The notes: generated by a model not told the origin, from the sequence alone. A DNA stretch of 64,000 nucleotides from Variovorax sp. PAMC28562 (GCF_014303735.1 NZ_CP060296.1:3555501-3619500); one strand, 5' to 3'. Positions 45,782 to 55,619 are shown, numbered from the stretch's first letter. Numbers and translations: made by a program.

Positions 45782-46855
45782 ATGAAAGCACTGCGCATCT
45801 ACGCCGGCCCCGTGGCCCGGGCCCATATCGAACGCCATGGCCTGAAGCCGAAAGACGTTCGAACGATTCCCGGTGCGGCTGGGGGCCCCAAGGGCTTGAT
45901 CCTCGGGCCGATCGACCGCTTCCTGTTCGGCGATTGGCTGCCACGGTCAACGCAAACGGTGAACCTGGTCGGCGCGTCGATCGGCGCGTGGCGGCTTGCG
46001 ACGGCCTGCCTCGACGATCCGGTCAAGGCTTTCGGGCGCTTCGAGCACGACTACGTGCAACAGCGCTTCGACGTGCCGCCAGGACAAAAGCGCCTGACGG
46101 CACGCCAGGTCAGCCAGCGCTTTTCCGAGAACCTGAAGACCTTTTTCGGCGGGCGCATCGGTGAGGTGCTGAAGCACCCGCGCTACAAGCTGCATGTCGT
46201 CACTTCGCGCGGCCGGCACATCCTCGGGCGCGAGGGCAGGGCACGCACGCCTATCGGCTACCTCGCCGCATTTGCCACCAACAGCATCCACCGCAAGAGC
46301 CTGGGCGCATGGCTGGAGCGCTGCGTGTTTTCAACGGCGGGGGCCGCGCTGCCCTTCGGCACCAACGACTTCAAGACGCGCCGGCTCGACCTGAGCGATG
46401 CCAACTTCAAGCTGGTGATCCAGGCGTCGTGCTCGATCCCGTTCTTGCTGGAGGCGGTGCACGACATTCCGGGTGCGCCACCGGGCGCGTACTGGGACGG
46501 CGGCATCACCGACTACCACCTGCACCTCGACTACCAGCCGACCGACGAAGGCCTGGTTTTGTATCCGCACTTTCAGCGCGCGGTGGTGCCGGGCTGGCTC
46601 GACAAGAGCCTGAAGTGGCGCCACAAGCCGACCGGCTTTCTGGACCGCATGGTCGTGCTGGCGCCCGATGCCGACTGGGTGAGGAGCCTGCCCAACGGCA
46701 AGCTGCCCGACCGCAACGACTTCGTGCGCTTCGCCGATGACCCTGCCGCGCGCATCGCCGCTTGGGGACGGGCGACGCGCGAGGCGCAGCGGCTGGCCGA
46801 CGAGCTCGCCGAGCGATTGCAGCACGACGACATCGGGGAAGTGCTACCGCTTTAG
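45782..46855 (+). CDS. Patatin-like phospholipase family protein
   Basis: 357-residue patatin-fold hydrolase with a Ser-Asp dyad. The oxyanion loop is GAAGGPKG (about 30-37), the nucleophile elbow GASIGAW (Ser at about 65) and the catalytic Asp is in WDGGITDYH (about 241). No signal peptide. It probably cleaves membrane phospholipids or other acyl esters in the cytoplasm. Single gene, about 60 bp after the yjjJ-like gene; convergent with the alcohol dehydrogenase at 46885. Confidence 0.85.
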   Translation: MKALRIYAGPVARAHIERHGLKPKDVRTIPGAAGGPKGLILGPIDRFLFGDWLPRSTQTVNLVGASIGAWRLATACLDDPVKAFGRFEHDYVQQRFDVPPGQKRLTARQVSQRFSENLKTFFGGRIGEVLKHPRYKLHVVTSRGRHILGREGRARTPIGYLAAFATNSIHRKSLGAWLERCVFSTAGAALPFGTNDFKTRRLDLSDANFKLVIQASCSIPFLLEAVHDIPGAPPGAYWDGGITDYHLHLDYQPTDEGLVLYPHFQRAVVPGWLDKSLKWRHKPTGFLDRMVVLAPDADWVRSLPNGKLPDRNDFVRFADDPAARIAAWGRATREAQRLADELAERLQHDDIGEVLPL

Positions 46856-46884
46856 GTCGCGCTCATGCCGCGCGCTGATCGCGC

Positions 46885-48021
46885 TCACATCGAGGCTTCG
46901 AGCATCTCGCGGTAGTCGTCGCGCGTGGCGCGGCGAGGGTTGGTCAGATGGCAGTGATCCGCCATTGCGCCGTCGATGATCTTCTCGAACTGTTCAGGGT
47001 TCACGCCGACCTCGGCCAGCCCCTTGGGCAAGCCGAGGCGCGCGCTCATGTCGCGAATCGCATCCCCCAGATCGCTGGCCGTTTCGAGATGCATGGCTTG
47101 CGCCATACGCTCCAGACGCCGGTCTTTCTGGACCGATTCGGCCGCCGCGTTGAAGTGGATGACCGCTGGCAGGAAGAGTGCGTTGAGCGTGCCGTGGTGC
47201 AGGCGGGGATCGACGCCGCCCAGGCTGTGGCTGAGCGAGTGCACGCAACCCAGACCCTTCTGAAACGCCATTGCGCCCTGCATCGACGCGCTCATCAAAT
47301 TGAGCCGCGCTTCGCGGTCGCTGCCGTCTTTGGTGGCGCGCTCGATGTGCAGCCAGGCGCGCTCCAGGCCGTCGAGCCCGATGCCGTCGGCGGGCGGATT
47401 GAAGGCGGCCGACATGAAGGTTTCCATGCAGTGCGCAATGGCGTCCATGCCGGTCGCGGCAGTCAGGCGTGGCGGCAGGCCGAGCGTGAGCTCCGGGTCG
47501 CAAATGGCCGCCTTGGGCATCAGGAACCAGCTGTGGAAGCCGAGCTTTCGATGGTCGTCGACGATGACGATGGCGCCGCGCGCCACTTCGCTACCGGTGC
47601 CGCTGGTGGTCGGCACGGCGATCAGCGGCACCACCGCATCGGTGATCTTGGGCGAGCCGCCTTCGATGGTCGCGTAGGTCTTGAGCGGGCCTTCGTGCGT
47701 GGCCGCGATGGCAACACCTTTGGCGCAGTCGATGGCCGAGCCGCCGCCGACGGCGATGAGGCCATCGCAACGGTGTGTTCGGTACATCTCGACGGCTGCA
47801 CGCACCGCAGCTTCGGTGGGGTTGGAGGGTGTCTGGTCGAACACCGCGACATCGAGATCGCCCAGCGCATCGAGCGCCTTTTGCAGCACGCCGGCTGCAC
47901 GCACGCCCGCGTCGGTCACGATCAACGGGCGGTTGATGCCGATGCGTGCGCACTCGCTGCTCAACAGCTTGACGGCGCCGAATTCGAACTGGATCGTGGT
48001 GAGGTACTGGATGAGAGACAT
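46885..48021 (-). CDS. Iron-containing alcohol dehydrogenase (second)
   Basis: 378-residue Fe-ADH family enzyme. NAD motif AVGGGSAIDCAKG, PTTSGTGSEVA, and metal ligands in GMDAIAHCMETF, VHSLSHSLGG and LHHGTLNA are complete. The ATG at 48021 is used; the open frame extends to 48180 but that part shows no homology. Substrate not determinable: 4-hydroxybutyrate, lactaldehyde and maleylacetate enzymes share these motifs. It diverges from the esterase at 48140. Confidence 0.9.
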   Translation of the reverse strand: MSLIQYLTTIQFEFGAVKLLSSECARIGINRPLIVTDAGVRAAGVLQKALDALGDLDVAVFDQTPSNPTEAAVRAAVEMYRTHRCDGLIAVGGGSAIDCAKGVAIAATHEGPLKTYATIEGGSPKITDAVVPLIAVPTTSGTGSEVARGAIVIVDDHRKLGFHSWFLMPKAAICDPELTLGLPPRLTAATGMDAIAHCMETFMSAAFNPPADGIGLDGLERAWLHIERATKDGSDREARLNLMSASMQGAMAFQKGLGCVHSLSHSLGGVDPRLHHGTLNALFLPAVIHFNAAAESVQKDRRLERMAQAMHLETASDLGDAIRDMSARLGLPKGLAEVGVNPEQFEKIIDGAMADHCHLTNPRRATRDDYREMLEASM

Positions 48022-48139
48022 AGGACGGGTCTGCGTGCGGACGGTAGGATTCGAGCCGCCCAATCTAACAAGAGGAGACAGTCTTGCACACGCAAAAAAC
48101 CCTTGCCGCTGTCGCGTATGGCACTTCAGGAACCCGCGC

Positions 48140-49084
48140 ATGAGGCTCACGCCGAAGATGGCGGGCGTGGTCGAACGCATGGCGCGGGCCGGGCATCCCC
48201 CGCTCGATCAGGTGTCCGCGGAAGAAGCGAAGGCGGCCTATGAAAAAGGCTCTGGCGTGCTCGAAGTGCCCAAGCCTGAGCTGGCACGCATAGAGGATTT
48301 CGTGATTGCCGCACGCGATGGATTCGACTTGCCAGCGCGGCTGTATGCGCCAATTGCTGTGCTGTCGAAAAAGAGGCTGCCGGTGCTCCTCTACTTTCAT
48401 GGCGGTGGCTTCACCGTCGGCAGCATTGCGACGCACGACACGCTCTGCCGCGTGTTGAGCAGCAAGAGCGGTTGTGCGGTGGTGTCGGTCGACTACCGGC
48501 TCGCACCCGAATACAAGTTCCCCGCCGCATCGGACGATGCCTGGGACGCCTTCGAGTTCATCGCAAAGCACGGTTCCAAGCTCGGCCTCGACGCAGCCCG
48601 CATGGCGGTCGGTGGCGACAGCGCTGGTGGCACGCTGGCCGCCGTCTGCGCCATCCTGGCACGCGACGCGGGCCTGCCGCTCGCGCTGCAACTGTTGATC
48701 TATCCGGGCATGACGGCGCACCAGGACACGCCGTCGCATCGCAAGTTCGCCGACGGGCCGCTGCTGACCGAATCGCTCATCAGTTACTTCTTCGGCCAGT
48801 ACGTGCGCACGCCGGTCGATCGCGACGACTGGCGCTTCGCACCGCTCAATGCCGACGATGTCGATGGGGTGGCACCGGCGTGGATCGGCCTTGCCGAATG
48901 CGATCCACTGGTCGACGAAGGCGTGGCGTATGCCGACAAATTGCGCGCCGCCGGCGTTGCCGTCGACCTGGAAATCTATCGCGGCGTGATCCATGAGTTC
49001 ATCAAGATGGGCCGCGCCATTCCCGAGGCGTTGCAAGCGCAGGACGATGCCGCAAAAGCACTCAGGCAAGCACTCGACCCATGA
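48140..49084 (+). CDS. HSL-type alpha/beta hydrolase (esterase)
   Basis: 314-residue esterase/lipase of the hormone-sensitive-lipase group. Oxyanion motif FHGGGFTVG, nucleophile GGDSAGGTLA (Ser about 157), Asp in AECDPLVDEG and His in GVIHEFIKMG. Cytoplasmic. The ATG at 48140 gives the usual N-terminal cap helix (TPKMAGVVERM). Its stop overlaps the next start by 4 bp, so it is coupled to the thioesterase-acetyltransferase fusion; both act on acyl esters. Confidence 0.92.
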   Translation: MRLTPKMAGVVERMARAGHPPLDQVSAEEAKAAYEKGSGVLEVPKPELARIEDFVIAARDGFDLPARLYAPIAVLSKKRLPVLLYFHGGGFTVGSIATHDTLCRVLSSKSGCAVVSVDYRLAPEYKFPAASDDAWDAFEFIAKHGSKLGLDAARMAVGGDSAGGTLAAVCAILARDAGLPLALQLLIYPGMTAHQDTPSHRKFADGPLLTESLISYFFGQYVRTPVDRDDWRFAPLNADDVDGVAPAWIGLAECDPLVDEGVAYADKLRAAGVAVDLEIYRGVIHEFIKMGRAIPEALQAQDDAAKALRQALDP

Positions 49085-49989
49085 CCAAAACGCCGACCGA
49101 AATCATGACCGAAATCAAGAACCCGATGAACGAAAAGCGCGCCGACTTCCGCTTCTTTCACCGCCTCCGCGTGCGCTGGGCCGAAGTCGACATGCAGAAG
49201 ATCGTCTTCAACGCGCACTACCTGATGTACTTCGACACGGCCATCGCCGACTACTGGCGCGCGCTGGCGCTGCCTTACGAAGAGGCGATGCCGATGCTCG
49301 GCGGCGACCTCTATGTGCGCAAGGCAACGATCGAATTCGCCGCGTCGGCGCGCATGGACGACGTGCTCGATGTCGCCATGAAGTGCGCGCGCGTCGGCAC
49401 CTCGTCGATCGTGTTTCATGGCGCGCTATTCCGCGGCGATGAATTGCTGGTGACCTGCGAGCTGGTGTACGTCTTTGCGGACCCGGCGACGCAAACATCG
49501 AAGCCGGTGCCTCCGGTATTGCGCCAGCTCTTTACCGACTACGAGGCCGGTGGCGCGGTGCATGCCATGCAGACCGGCGACTGGTCGACGCTGCGCGAAG
49601 CTGCCAGCGCGTTGCGTCGCGTCGTCTTTATCGAGGAACAGAAGATCACAGAGGAAGACGAGTGGGACGACCATGACGAAAGCTCGTTGCACGCGGTGTC
49701 GCGCAACCGGCTCGGCCAGGTGATCGCGACCGGACGATTGCTCCCGGCGGCAGAGGGCGTCGGACGCATCGGTCGCATGGCGGTGCATCGCACGCTGCGC
49801 GGCGGCGGGCACGGCGCCGCGGTCATGAAGACACTAGAAGACGCTGCCCGAGCGCGGGGTGATCGTGCGCTGACGCTGTACGCGCAACGCAGTGCGGAGG
49901 TCTTCTATCGGCAGCTCGGCTATGCGGTGTCGGGTGCGCCGTTCGACGAGGCGGGCATCGCGCACATCGAGATGCGTCGCGTGCTCTGA
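49081..49989 (+). CDS. Fusion: 4HBT thioesterase + GNAT acetyltransferase
   Basis: 302 residues with two domains. Residues about 20-150 are a hot-dog 4-hydroxybenzoyl-CoA/YbgC-type thioesterase (RVRWAEVDMQKIVFNAHYLMYFD carries the catalytic Asp). Residues about 160-302 are an ElaA-like GNAT acetyltransferase (RRVVFIEEQKI..., IGRMAVHRTLRGGGHGAAVM acetyl-CoA loop). The first releases CoA from acyl-CoA, the second uses acyl-CoA to acylate a small amine or protein. The natural partner substrate is unknown. It is full in both halves with no frameshift between. Confidence 0.88.
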   Translation: MTKTPTEIMTEIKNPMNEKRADFRFFHRLRVRWAEVDMQKIVFNAHYLMYFDTAIADYWRALALPYEEAMPMLGGDLYVRKATIEFAASARMDDVLDVAMKCARVGTSSIVFHGALFRGDELLVTCELVYVFADPATQTSKPVPPVLRQLFTDYEAGGAVHAMQTGDWSTLREAASALRRVVFIEEQKITEEDEWDDHDESSLHAVSRNRLGQVIATGRLLPAAEGVGRIGRMAVHRTLRGGGHGAAVMKTLEDAARARGDRALTLYAQRSAEVFYRQLGYAVSGAPFDEAGIAHIEMRRVL

Positions 49990-50066
49990 CACTGCGGGGT
50001 AGCCTAAGCGGACCGCATCAGCGGCGGCCGATGTGATTGCGCCACCGGCTGCAACGGTAGCGCGCG

Positions 50067-51362
50067 TCAGCTTGAAAAATCCGGCGACCGCGCGATCAGC
50101 AAGGCGATTTCATCCATCAATGCCCGAGCGCCAGGAGACGGGAACGCACCGAGCCGTTGCGTGATGCCAATCTTGCGGCGTGTCGCTTCAAGCGGGAAAT
50201 CCAGCACCACCAGACTGCCGTCACGGATTTCGTAGCGCAGCTGGTGCGGGGACAGGGCGGTCAGCATGTCGCTCTCCAGGAGCAGACCGCGCAGCACCGC
50301 GAGATCGCCAGTTTCCACGGCGGGGGCAGGCGGGACCTGCCTTGCGCCGGAGAAAAACCGCTCGAGCAGTTCGCGCGAGGGTGACCCTTGCCGTGAGAGC
50401 GCCCACCGCGCCTGACGCAGCGCATCGAAGTCGATGCGTGAACTGCCTGCGAGTGGGTGACCTGCACGCGCGATGACCGAAATGCGGTCTTCGAACAGCG
50501 CCTCTTGCTGAAGATCCCTGGCCTCGCCGCGCAGCGCGCCGAGGATGAAGTCGATGTCGCCGTTGCGCAGCGACGCCACGAGGGCGTCGTACGGGCTTTC
50601 AACTGTGGCCACGTGCAAGTGCGGGTGGCGTCGCAACAGCGATGCGATGGCGAGCGGCAGGATTTGCGTGCGGCCGAGAGGCAGGGCGCCGATGTGGACG
50701 CTGCCTCGCAGCGTGCCTTCGCTGGCTGCCAGGTCGGGCCCGACGTGGCGCAGTTCGGCAAGCGCCCGTTTGAAGTGGAAAGCCACGATGTCGCCCGCCG
50801 GAGTCGGTCGCATACCGCGCGCACCGCGTTCCAGCAACGGGGTGCTGAGACCGTCTTCAAGATCTTTCAGCGCGCTGCTGATCGCTGGCTGCGTGATACC
50901 GAACTCGCGCGCAACCAGTGCCATGTTTCGCTTTTCGACCAGGGTCGCGATGACCGCCAGTCGCCGGCCATTGAGGATCGTGGCGAAGCGCGAGCGAACG
51001 TCCACCGAGGCTGCGATGCAGCCCCGTGCGAGGAGCTGGCCTCCGGCCTCCGCGAACACTTGCTCGATGCGCCGTGCACGCGCCATCACGAGTTCCCCAT
51101 AGGAGTTCAACGTCATCCCGCGGGCGCGGCGATCGAACAGCGGGCGACCGAGCGCGTGTTCCAGTTCGGTGATGGAGCGCGTCACCGCAGAAGCCACGCG
51201 GTAAAGACTTTCCGCTGCACCTGCAGCGCTGCCGGCCGTTGCGACGGCGAGGCAAACCCGAAGATGACGCAGGTTGATGTCCAGCGCATCGAAGTGCGTG
51301 TCGACCTCAGCGTCGGTGCGGGTGTCGTCGATAAGTTTGTAGCGTTGCCGCGTCGGCTTCAT
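50067..51362 (-). CDS. LysR-family regulator with two N-terminal HTH domains (gallate cluster)
   Basis: 431 residues, about 130 longer than a normal LysR protein. It carries two LysR-type winged helices: about 28-90 (LRHLRVCLAVATAGSAAGAA, then AVTRSITELEHALGRPLF) and about 130-190 (RRLAVIATLVEKRNMALVAR, then PAISSALKDLEDG), followed by one effector domain from about 215. Such tandem-HTH forms occur among regulators of aromatic catabolism. It diverges from the gallate genes and almost certainly activates them, with gallate or a ring-cleavage product as inducer (inference). Confidence 0.88.
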   Translation of the reverse strand: MKPTRQRYKLIDDTRTDAEVDTHFDALDINLRHLRVCLAVATAGSAAGAAESLYRVASAVTRSITELEHALGRPLFDRRARGMTLNSYGELVMARARRIEQVFAEAGGQLLARGCIAASVDVRSRFATILNGRRLAVIATLVEKRNMALVAREFGITQPAISSALKDLEDGLSTPLLERGARGMRPTPAGDIVAFHFKRALAELRHVGPDLAASEGTLRGSVHIGALPLGRTQILPLAIASLLRRHPHLHVATVESPYDALVASLRNGDIDFILGALRGEARDLQQEALFEDRISVIARAGHPLAGSSRIDFDALRQARWALSRQGSPSRELLERFFSGARQVPPAPAVETGDLAVLRGLLLESDMLTALSPHQLRYEIRDGSLVVLDFPLEATRRKIGITQRLGAFPSPGARALMDEIALLIARSPDFSS

Positions 51363-51376
51363 TTCGCAAATTGTCC

Positions 51377-51406
51377 CCCTGATGGCATTCGCATTGCGCG
51401 TCAGGG
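51377..51406. promoter_or_regulatory. Candidate gallate-regulator site A
   Basis: CCCTGA (51377-51382) and TCAGGG (51401-51406) are perfectly complementary with an 18-bp spacer, only 15 bp from the regulator start codon. It is one of two inverted repeats with the same 18-bp spacing in the divergent gap, which suits a regulator with duplicated DNA-binding domains. Confidence 0.45.
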
Positions 51407-51416
51407 TAAACCCTTT

Positions 51417-51444
51417 TTGATAAATAAGTCTGGTGTCAGATCAA
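51417..51444. promoter_or_regulatory. Candidate gallate-regulator site B
   Basis: TTGAT (51417-51421) and ATCAA (51440-51444) form an inverted repeat with an 18-bp spacer, 117 bp before the ligJ start. Surrounding DNA is locally AT-rich. Probable LysR-type activation site; binding is inferred. Confidence 0.4.
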
Positions 51445-51560
51445 GTCGAATGCATCGCGCTCGCGGGGGCTCGCCGACATACTCGCCGTCGTGGCAAGCC
51501 ATGCACTGCGTCGGCACCCCATCTCCCTCAACCCCACAGCATCTCGACGGATTAGCCCAC

Positions 51561-52586
51561 ATGATCATCGACTGTCACGGCCACTACACCACGGCTCCCA
51601 AAGCTCTGGAAGATTGGCGCAACCGGCAGATCGGCGCCCTCCGCGACGGCACGTCCATGCCGCGTGCTTCGGAGCTGCGCATCAGCGACGACGCACTGCG
51701 CGACTCCATCGAAAGCAACCAGTTGCGATTGATGCGCGAGCGCGGCCTCGACCTCACGCTCTTCTCGCCGCGTGCCAGTTTCATGGCGCATCACATCGGC
51801 GACTTCGAGGTGTCTTCGACGTGGGCCACGATTTGCAACGAACTCTGCTTTCGGGTGTCGCAGCTCTTTCCCGACGCGTTCGTCCCGGTGGCCATGCTGC
51901 CGCAGTCGCCAGGCGTCGACCCCTCGACCTGCATCCCCGAGCTGGACCGCTGCATGCGTGAATTCGGCAACGTCGGCATCAATCTGAATCCAGACCCTTC
52001 AGGCGGTCACTGGACTTCGCCGCCGTTGTCGGATCGGCACTGGTATCCGATCTACGAAAAGATGGTCGAGTACGACATCCCCGCGATGATTCACGTCAGC
52101 ACCAGCTGCAATGCGTGCTTTCACACCACCGGCGCGCACTACCTGAATGCCGACACCACCGCCTTCATGCAGTGCCTCACCTCGGACCTGTTCAAGGATT
52201 TTCCGACGCTTCGCTTTCTCATCCCGCATGGCGGCGGCGCCGTGCCGTACCACTGGGGCCGCTTTCGCGGCCTGGCGCAGGAGATGAAGAAGCCGTTGCT
52301 GCAAGACCATCTGCTGAAGAACATCTTCTTCGACACTTGCGTCTACCACCAGCCGGGCATCGACCTGCTGACCAAGGTGATACCGGTCGACAACATCCTG
52401 TTCGCCAGCGAGATGATCGGCGCGGTGCGGGGCATCGACCCCGAGACGGGGCACTACTTCGACGACACCAAGCGCTACATCGAAGCCTCTTCGCTGGACA
52501 CGACCGCCCGCAAGCAGATTTACGAAGGCAATGCGCGCCGCGTCTTCCCGCGGCTCGACCGCGCGCTCGCCGCGAAAGGACTTTGA
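51561..52586 (+). CDS. ligJ: 4-oxalomesaconate hydratase (LigJ type)
   Basis: 341-residue amidohydrolase-superfamily zinc enzyme that hydrates 4-oxalomesaconate to 4-carboxy-4-hydroxy-2-oxoadipate (CHA). The N-terminal IDCHGHYT gives the metal-binding His-x-His, HVSTSC and [14 protein letters not shown] the further pocket residues, as in LigJ of Sphingobium. This is the LigJ type, unrelated to Pseudomonas GalB. The ATG at 51561 is the natural start; an upstream open frame overlaps the regulator and is meaningless. The aldolase gene starts 2 bp after the stop. Confidence 0.92.
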   Translation: MIIDCHGHYTTAPKALEDWRNRQIGALRDGTSMPRASELRISDDALRDSIESNQLRLMRERGLDLTLFSPRASFMAHHIGDFEVSSTWATICNELCFRVSQLFPDAFVPVAMLPQSPGVDPSTCIPELDRCMREFGNVGINLNPDPSGGHWTSPPLSDRHWYPIYEKMVEYDIPAMIHVSTSCNACFHTTGAHYLNADTTAFMQCLTSDLFKDFPTLRFLIPHGGGAVPYHWGRFRGLAQEMKKPLLQDHLLKNIFFDTCVYHQPGIDLLTKVIPVDNILFASEMIGAVRGIDPETGHYFDDTKRYIEASSLDTTARKQIYEGNARRVFPRLDRALAAKGL

Positions 52587-52588
52587 TC

Positions 52589-53290
52589 ATGTCAATCACG
52601 CACACGCTCCAGCAACTCGGCGTCGTTCATCGCAACATCACGCGCGCCGACCCGGCTGCAGTCGAGAAGCTTTCGCGCTTCGGTGTGTCGACGGTGCACG
52701 AGGCGCTGGGCCGCCTCGGCCTGATGCAGCCCCGCATTCGCCCCATCTACCCGGACGCGCGCTTCTGCGGCCCGGCTGTCACCGTGCTGCTGCAACCCGG
52801 CGACAACTGGATGATGCATGTCGCGGCCGAGCAGATTCAGCCCGGCGACGTGGTTGTCGCGGCCTGCACCACGGACAGCACCGACGGCTTCTTCGGCGAC
52901 TTGCTCGCCACCTCGTTCCAGGCGCGCGGCTGCAAGGGCCTGGTAATCGACGGCGGTGTGCGCGATGTGCGCGACCTCGCCGCGATGAACTTTCCGGTGT
53001 TCAGCCGTGCAATCCACGCCAAGGGCTGCATCAAGTCGACGCTCGGATCGGTCAACGTGCCCGTGGTCTGCGCGGGCGCCATGGTGCACCCGGGCGATGT
53101 CGTCATTGCCGATGACGATGGCGTGGTCGTGGTGCCGGCCTCGCTCGCGATGCAGGTGGCCGATGCGGCTGAAAAGCGCGAGGCCAACGAAACGGACAAA
53201 CGCGCCCGCTTCGCCAGGGGCGAACTCGGCCTGGACATGTACGCCATGCGCGAGCCCCTGGCCAAGGCCGGCCTGCGCTACATCGACTGA
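52589..53290 (+). CDS. ligK: CHA aldolase / oxaloacetate decarboxylase
   Basis: 233-residue RraA-fold class II aldolase, equivalent to LigK/GalC. It cleaves CHA to pyruvate and oxaloacetate with Mg or Mn. [12 protein letters not shown] carries the Arg and Asp of the active site, and [10 protein letters not shown] is the family's opening motif. Follows the hydratase by 2 bp and precedes the dioxygenase by 13 bp, in pathway order reversed. Confidence 0.93.
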   Translation: MSITHTLQQLGVVHRNITRADPAAVEKLSRFGVSTVHEALGRLGLMQPRIRPIYPDARFCGPAVTVLLQPGDNWMMHVAAEQIQPGDVVVAACTTDSTDGFFGDLLATSFQARGCKGLVIDGGVRDVRDLAAMNFPVFSRAIHAKGCIKSTLGSVNVPVVCAGAMVHPGDVVIADDDGVVVVPASLAMQVADAAEKREANETDKRARFARGELGLDMYAMREPLAKAGLRYID

Positions 53291-53303
53291 CAGGAGCGCT
53301 TGC

Positions 53304-54614
53304 ATGGCTCGCATCATCGGCGCCGTCGCCAGTTCGCACACTCCCACCATCGGCTTCGCCTTCGACAAGAAGAAGCAGCAAGACCCGGTGTGGGCGCCCA
53401 TCTTCGAAGCCTTTGCGCCCGTGCAGCGCTGGCTGGTGGACAGCGCGCCAGACGTCCTTTTCTTCATCTACAACGACCACGTCAGCTCGTTCTTCTTCGA
53501 TCACTATTCGGCATTCGCGCTCGGCGTTGGGGAGCGGCATGCGGTCGCGGACGAAGGTGGCGGTGAACGCGACCTGCCGGCGCTTGCAGGCCATCCGGCG
53601 TTGGCGCAACACATCGGCCGTTCGCTGGTGGCCGACGAGTTCGACATGTCGTTCTTCCAGGACCGGGCTCTCGACCACGGCGTGTTCTCGCCGATGTCGT
53701 TGCTGTGCGCGCACGAGCCCGCGTGGCCGATCCCAGTGGTGCCCTTGCAGGTCGGCGTACTGCAGTCGCCGGTGCCCTCGGCGCGGCGTTGCTGGCGGCT
53801 CGGCCAGGCGTTGCGGCGCGCCATCGAGAGCTACCCGGAAGACCTGAAGGTCGTGATCGTCGCCACCGGCGGCCTGTCGCACCAGGTGCATGGCGAGCGG
53901 GCCGGCTTCAACAACACGGCATGGGACGCGCAGTTTCTCGACCTCATCGAGAACGACCCGGTGCGGCTCACCGAGATGACCCAGGCCGAGCTCGCCGCGC
54001 TGGGTGGCATGGAGGGAGCCGAAGTGATCATGTGGCTGGTCATGCGCGGTGCACTGTCGTCCAACGTGAAAAAGGTGCACCAAACCTACTACCTGCCTTC
54101 GATGACGGGCATCGCCACCGTGATCTACGAAAACCTGGCGAGCGCACCGATCGGCGGCGGGGTCAAACGCCACCGCCGTCACATCGACGAGCAGCTTGCC
54201 GGCATCGAGGCGCTGGACGGCACGCACCCCTTCACGCTGGAGACCAGCGTTCGCGCCTACCGGCTGAACAAGTTCCTTCACGGCATGACGCAGCCCGCGC
54301 ATCGCTCGGCGTTTCTGGCCGACGAGGATGCCGCGTTCGAGGCGGCGCGCCTGACCGCGCAAGAACGGGATCTGGTGCGAGGCCGCGACTGGCGCGGCCT
54401 CATCCACTACGGCGTCATCTTTTTCATGCTGGAGAAATTGGGCGCGGTGATCGGCGTCTCCAACCTGCATATCTACGCCGGCATGCGCGGACAGTCGCTG
54501 GAAGATTTCCAGCAGACGCGCAACGCGCCCGGCGCGCTCTATTCGGTCGCCGGCAAAGACGCCGCACCACAAGCCTGGGATAGCAAGGTTCCTCAACCCA
54601 CCGACAAGCCATGA
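53304..54614 (+). CDS. galA: Gallate dioxygenase (LigB-LigA fused)
   Basis: 436-residue type II extradiol dioxygenase that cleaves gallate to 4-oxalomesaconate with O2 and Fe(II). The N-terminal LigB-like domain has iron ligands His12 (SSHTPT), His59 (YNDHVS) and a Glu near 240, and the catalytic His193 (GGLSHQ). From about residue 300 a LigA-like helical domain is fused, as in GalA/DesB; separate protocatechuate 4,5-dioxygenase subunits would be shorter. AGGAG precedes the ATG by eight bases. Its stop overlaps the next start. Confidence 0.93.
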   Translation: MARIIGAVASSHTPTIGFAFDKKKQQDPVWAPIFEAFAPVQRWLVDSAPDVLFFIYNDHVSSFFFDHYSAFALGVGERHAVADEGGGERDLPALAGHPALAQHIGRSLVADEFDMSFFQDRALDHGVFSPMSLLCAHEPAWPIPVVPLQVGVLQSPVPSARRCWRLGQALRRAIESYPEDLKVVIVATGGLSHQVHGERAGFNNTAWDAQFLDLIENDPVRLTEMTQAELAALGGMEGAEVIMWLVMRGALSSNVKKVHQTYYLPSMTGIATVIYENLASAPIGGGVKRHRRHIDEQLAGIEALDGTHPFTLETSVRAYRLNKFLHGMTQPAHRSAFLADEDAAFEAARLTAQERDLVRGRDWRGLIHYGVIFFMLEKLGAVIGVSNLHIYAGMRGQSLEDFQQTRNAPGALYSVAGKDAAPQAWDSKVPQPTDKP

Positions 54615-55618
54615 TCCAACTTTTTCGTCGTCATCTTCTTCGCCGCCCCTGGCTCGCCGTCGCCGGGTTGTTGGTGCTTGGCACTTCGCTCGGCATCGCG
54701 ACCGCCGCGTTGGCTGCGGACGCCTATCCTTCCAAGCCCATCAAGATCCTCGTCGGCTACAGCGCCGGCGGCGCGGTCGATGCCATCGCGCGTTCGGTCG
54801 GCCTGCGGATGTCCGCTGTGCTGGGCCAGCCTGTCATCGTCGAGAACAAGCCGGGCGCCGGCACCAACATCGCGGTGAAGTCGCTGATCACCAGTACGCC
54901 CGACGGGTACACCTTGCTGCTGGCGGCCAACGCGCTGGCGGTGAATCCGTCGCTTTTCGAGCCGGCCCCGTACGACCTAGACCGTGAAGTGACGCCGATC
55001 TCACTGGTCGGCCGCGTGCCGGTCGTCTTTGCGACCAGCGAGGGTTCCGCCATCAAGACCTTGCCTGAGCTCATCGCAGCGGCCAAGGCCAAGCCCGGCA
55101 GCCTGACCGTCGCCACGCCGGGCAACGGCTCTACACCGCACCTGGCAATGGAACTTTTCCAGCACACCGCGGGGCTCTCCCTCCGCCATGTGCCGTACAA
55201 GGGTGGCGCGCAGGCCATCACCGACGTGATGGGCGGCCATGTCGACGTGGTCGCCATCAACGCGCTCGAAGCGTTGCCGCTGGCCCGGGCCGGCAAGCTC
55301 AAGGTGCTGGCGGTGATGAGCGCCGAGCGTTCGGCGGTGCTGCCTGGCGTGCCCACCGTGGCCGAGTCGGGCTATCCAGGCTTCGAGGCCAGTGTCTGGT
55401 ATGGCTTCGTCGCGCCGGCAGGCCTGCCCAAGCCCATCATCGCAAAGCTGCATGACGCGGTGCAAAAGGCGATCGCATCGCCGGAAGTTCGCGATCAGCT
55501 GGCTGCTGCCGGAGGCATACCGTTACCAGGGCCCACGGAGCAGTTCGAGACCTTGCTCAAGGTCGATTCCGCGCGCTACGGCAAGCTGATCCGGGATGCG
55601 CACATCAAGCCCGATTGA
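54611..55618 (+). CDS. Bug-family tripartite tricarboxylate-type binding protein
   Basis: 335-residue periplasmic binding protein of the Bug/TctC family: signal peptide to about residue 37 (TAALAADAYPSKPI), then KILVGYSAGGAVDAIAR and GYTLLLAANALAVNP. Bug proteins bind carboxylates, including aromatic acids, and often sit beside catabolic genes without their TctAB membrane partners, as here. Coupled to the dioxygenase (ATGA), so it probably captures gallate or a related acid. Confidence 0.92.
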   Translation: MIQLFRRHLLRRPWLAVAGLLVLGTSLGIATAALAADAYPSKPIKILVGYSAGGAVDAIARSVGLRMSAVLGQPVIVENKPGAGTNIAVKSLITSTPDGYTLLLAANALAVNPSLFEPAPYDLDREVTPISLVGRVPVVFATSEGSAIKTLPELIAAAKAKPGSLTVATPGNGSTPHLAMELFQHTAGLSLRHVPYKGGAQAITDVMGGHVDVVAINALEALPLARAGKLKVLAVMSAERSAVLPGVPTVAESGYPGFEASVWYGFVAPAGLPKPIIAKLHDAVQKAIASPEVRDQLAAAGGIPLPGPTEQFETLLKVDSARYGKLIRDAHIKPD

Positions 55619-55619
55619 G

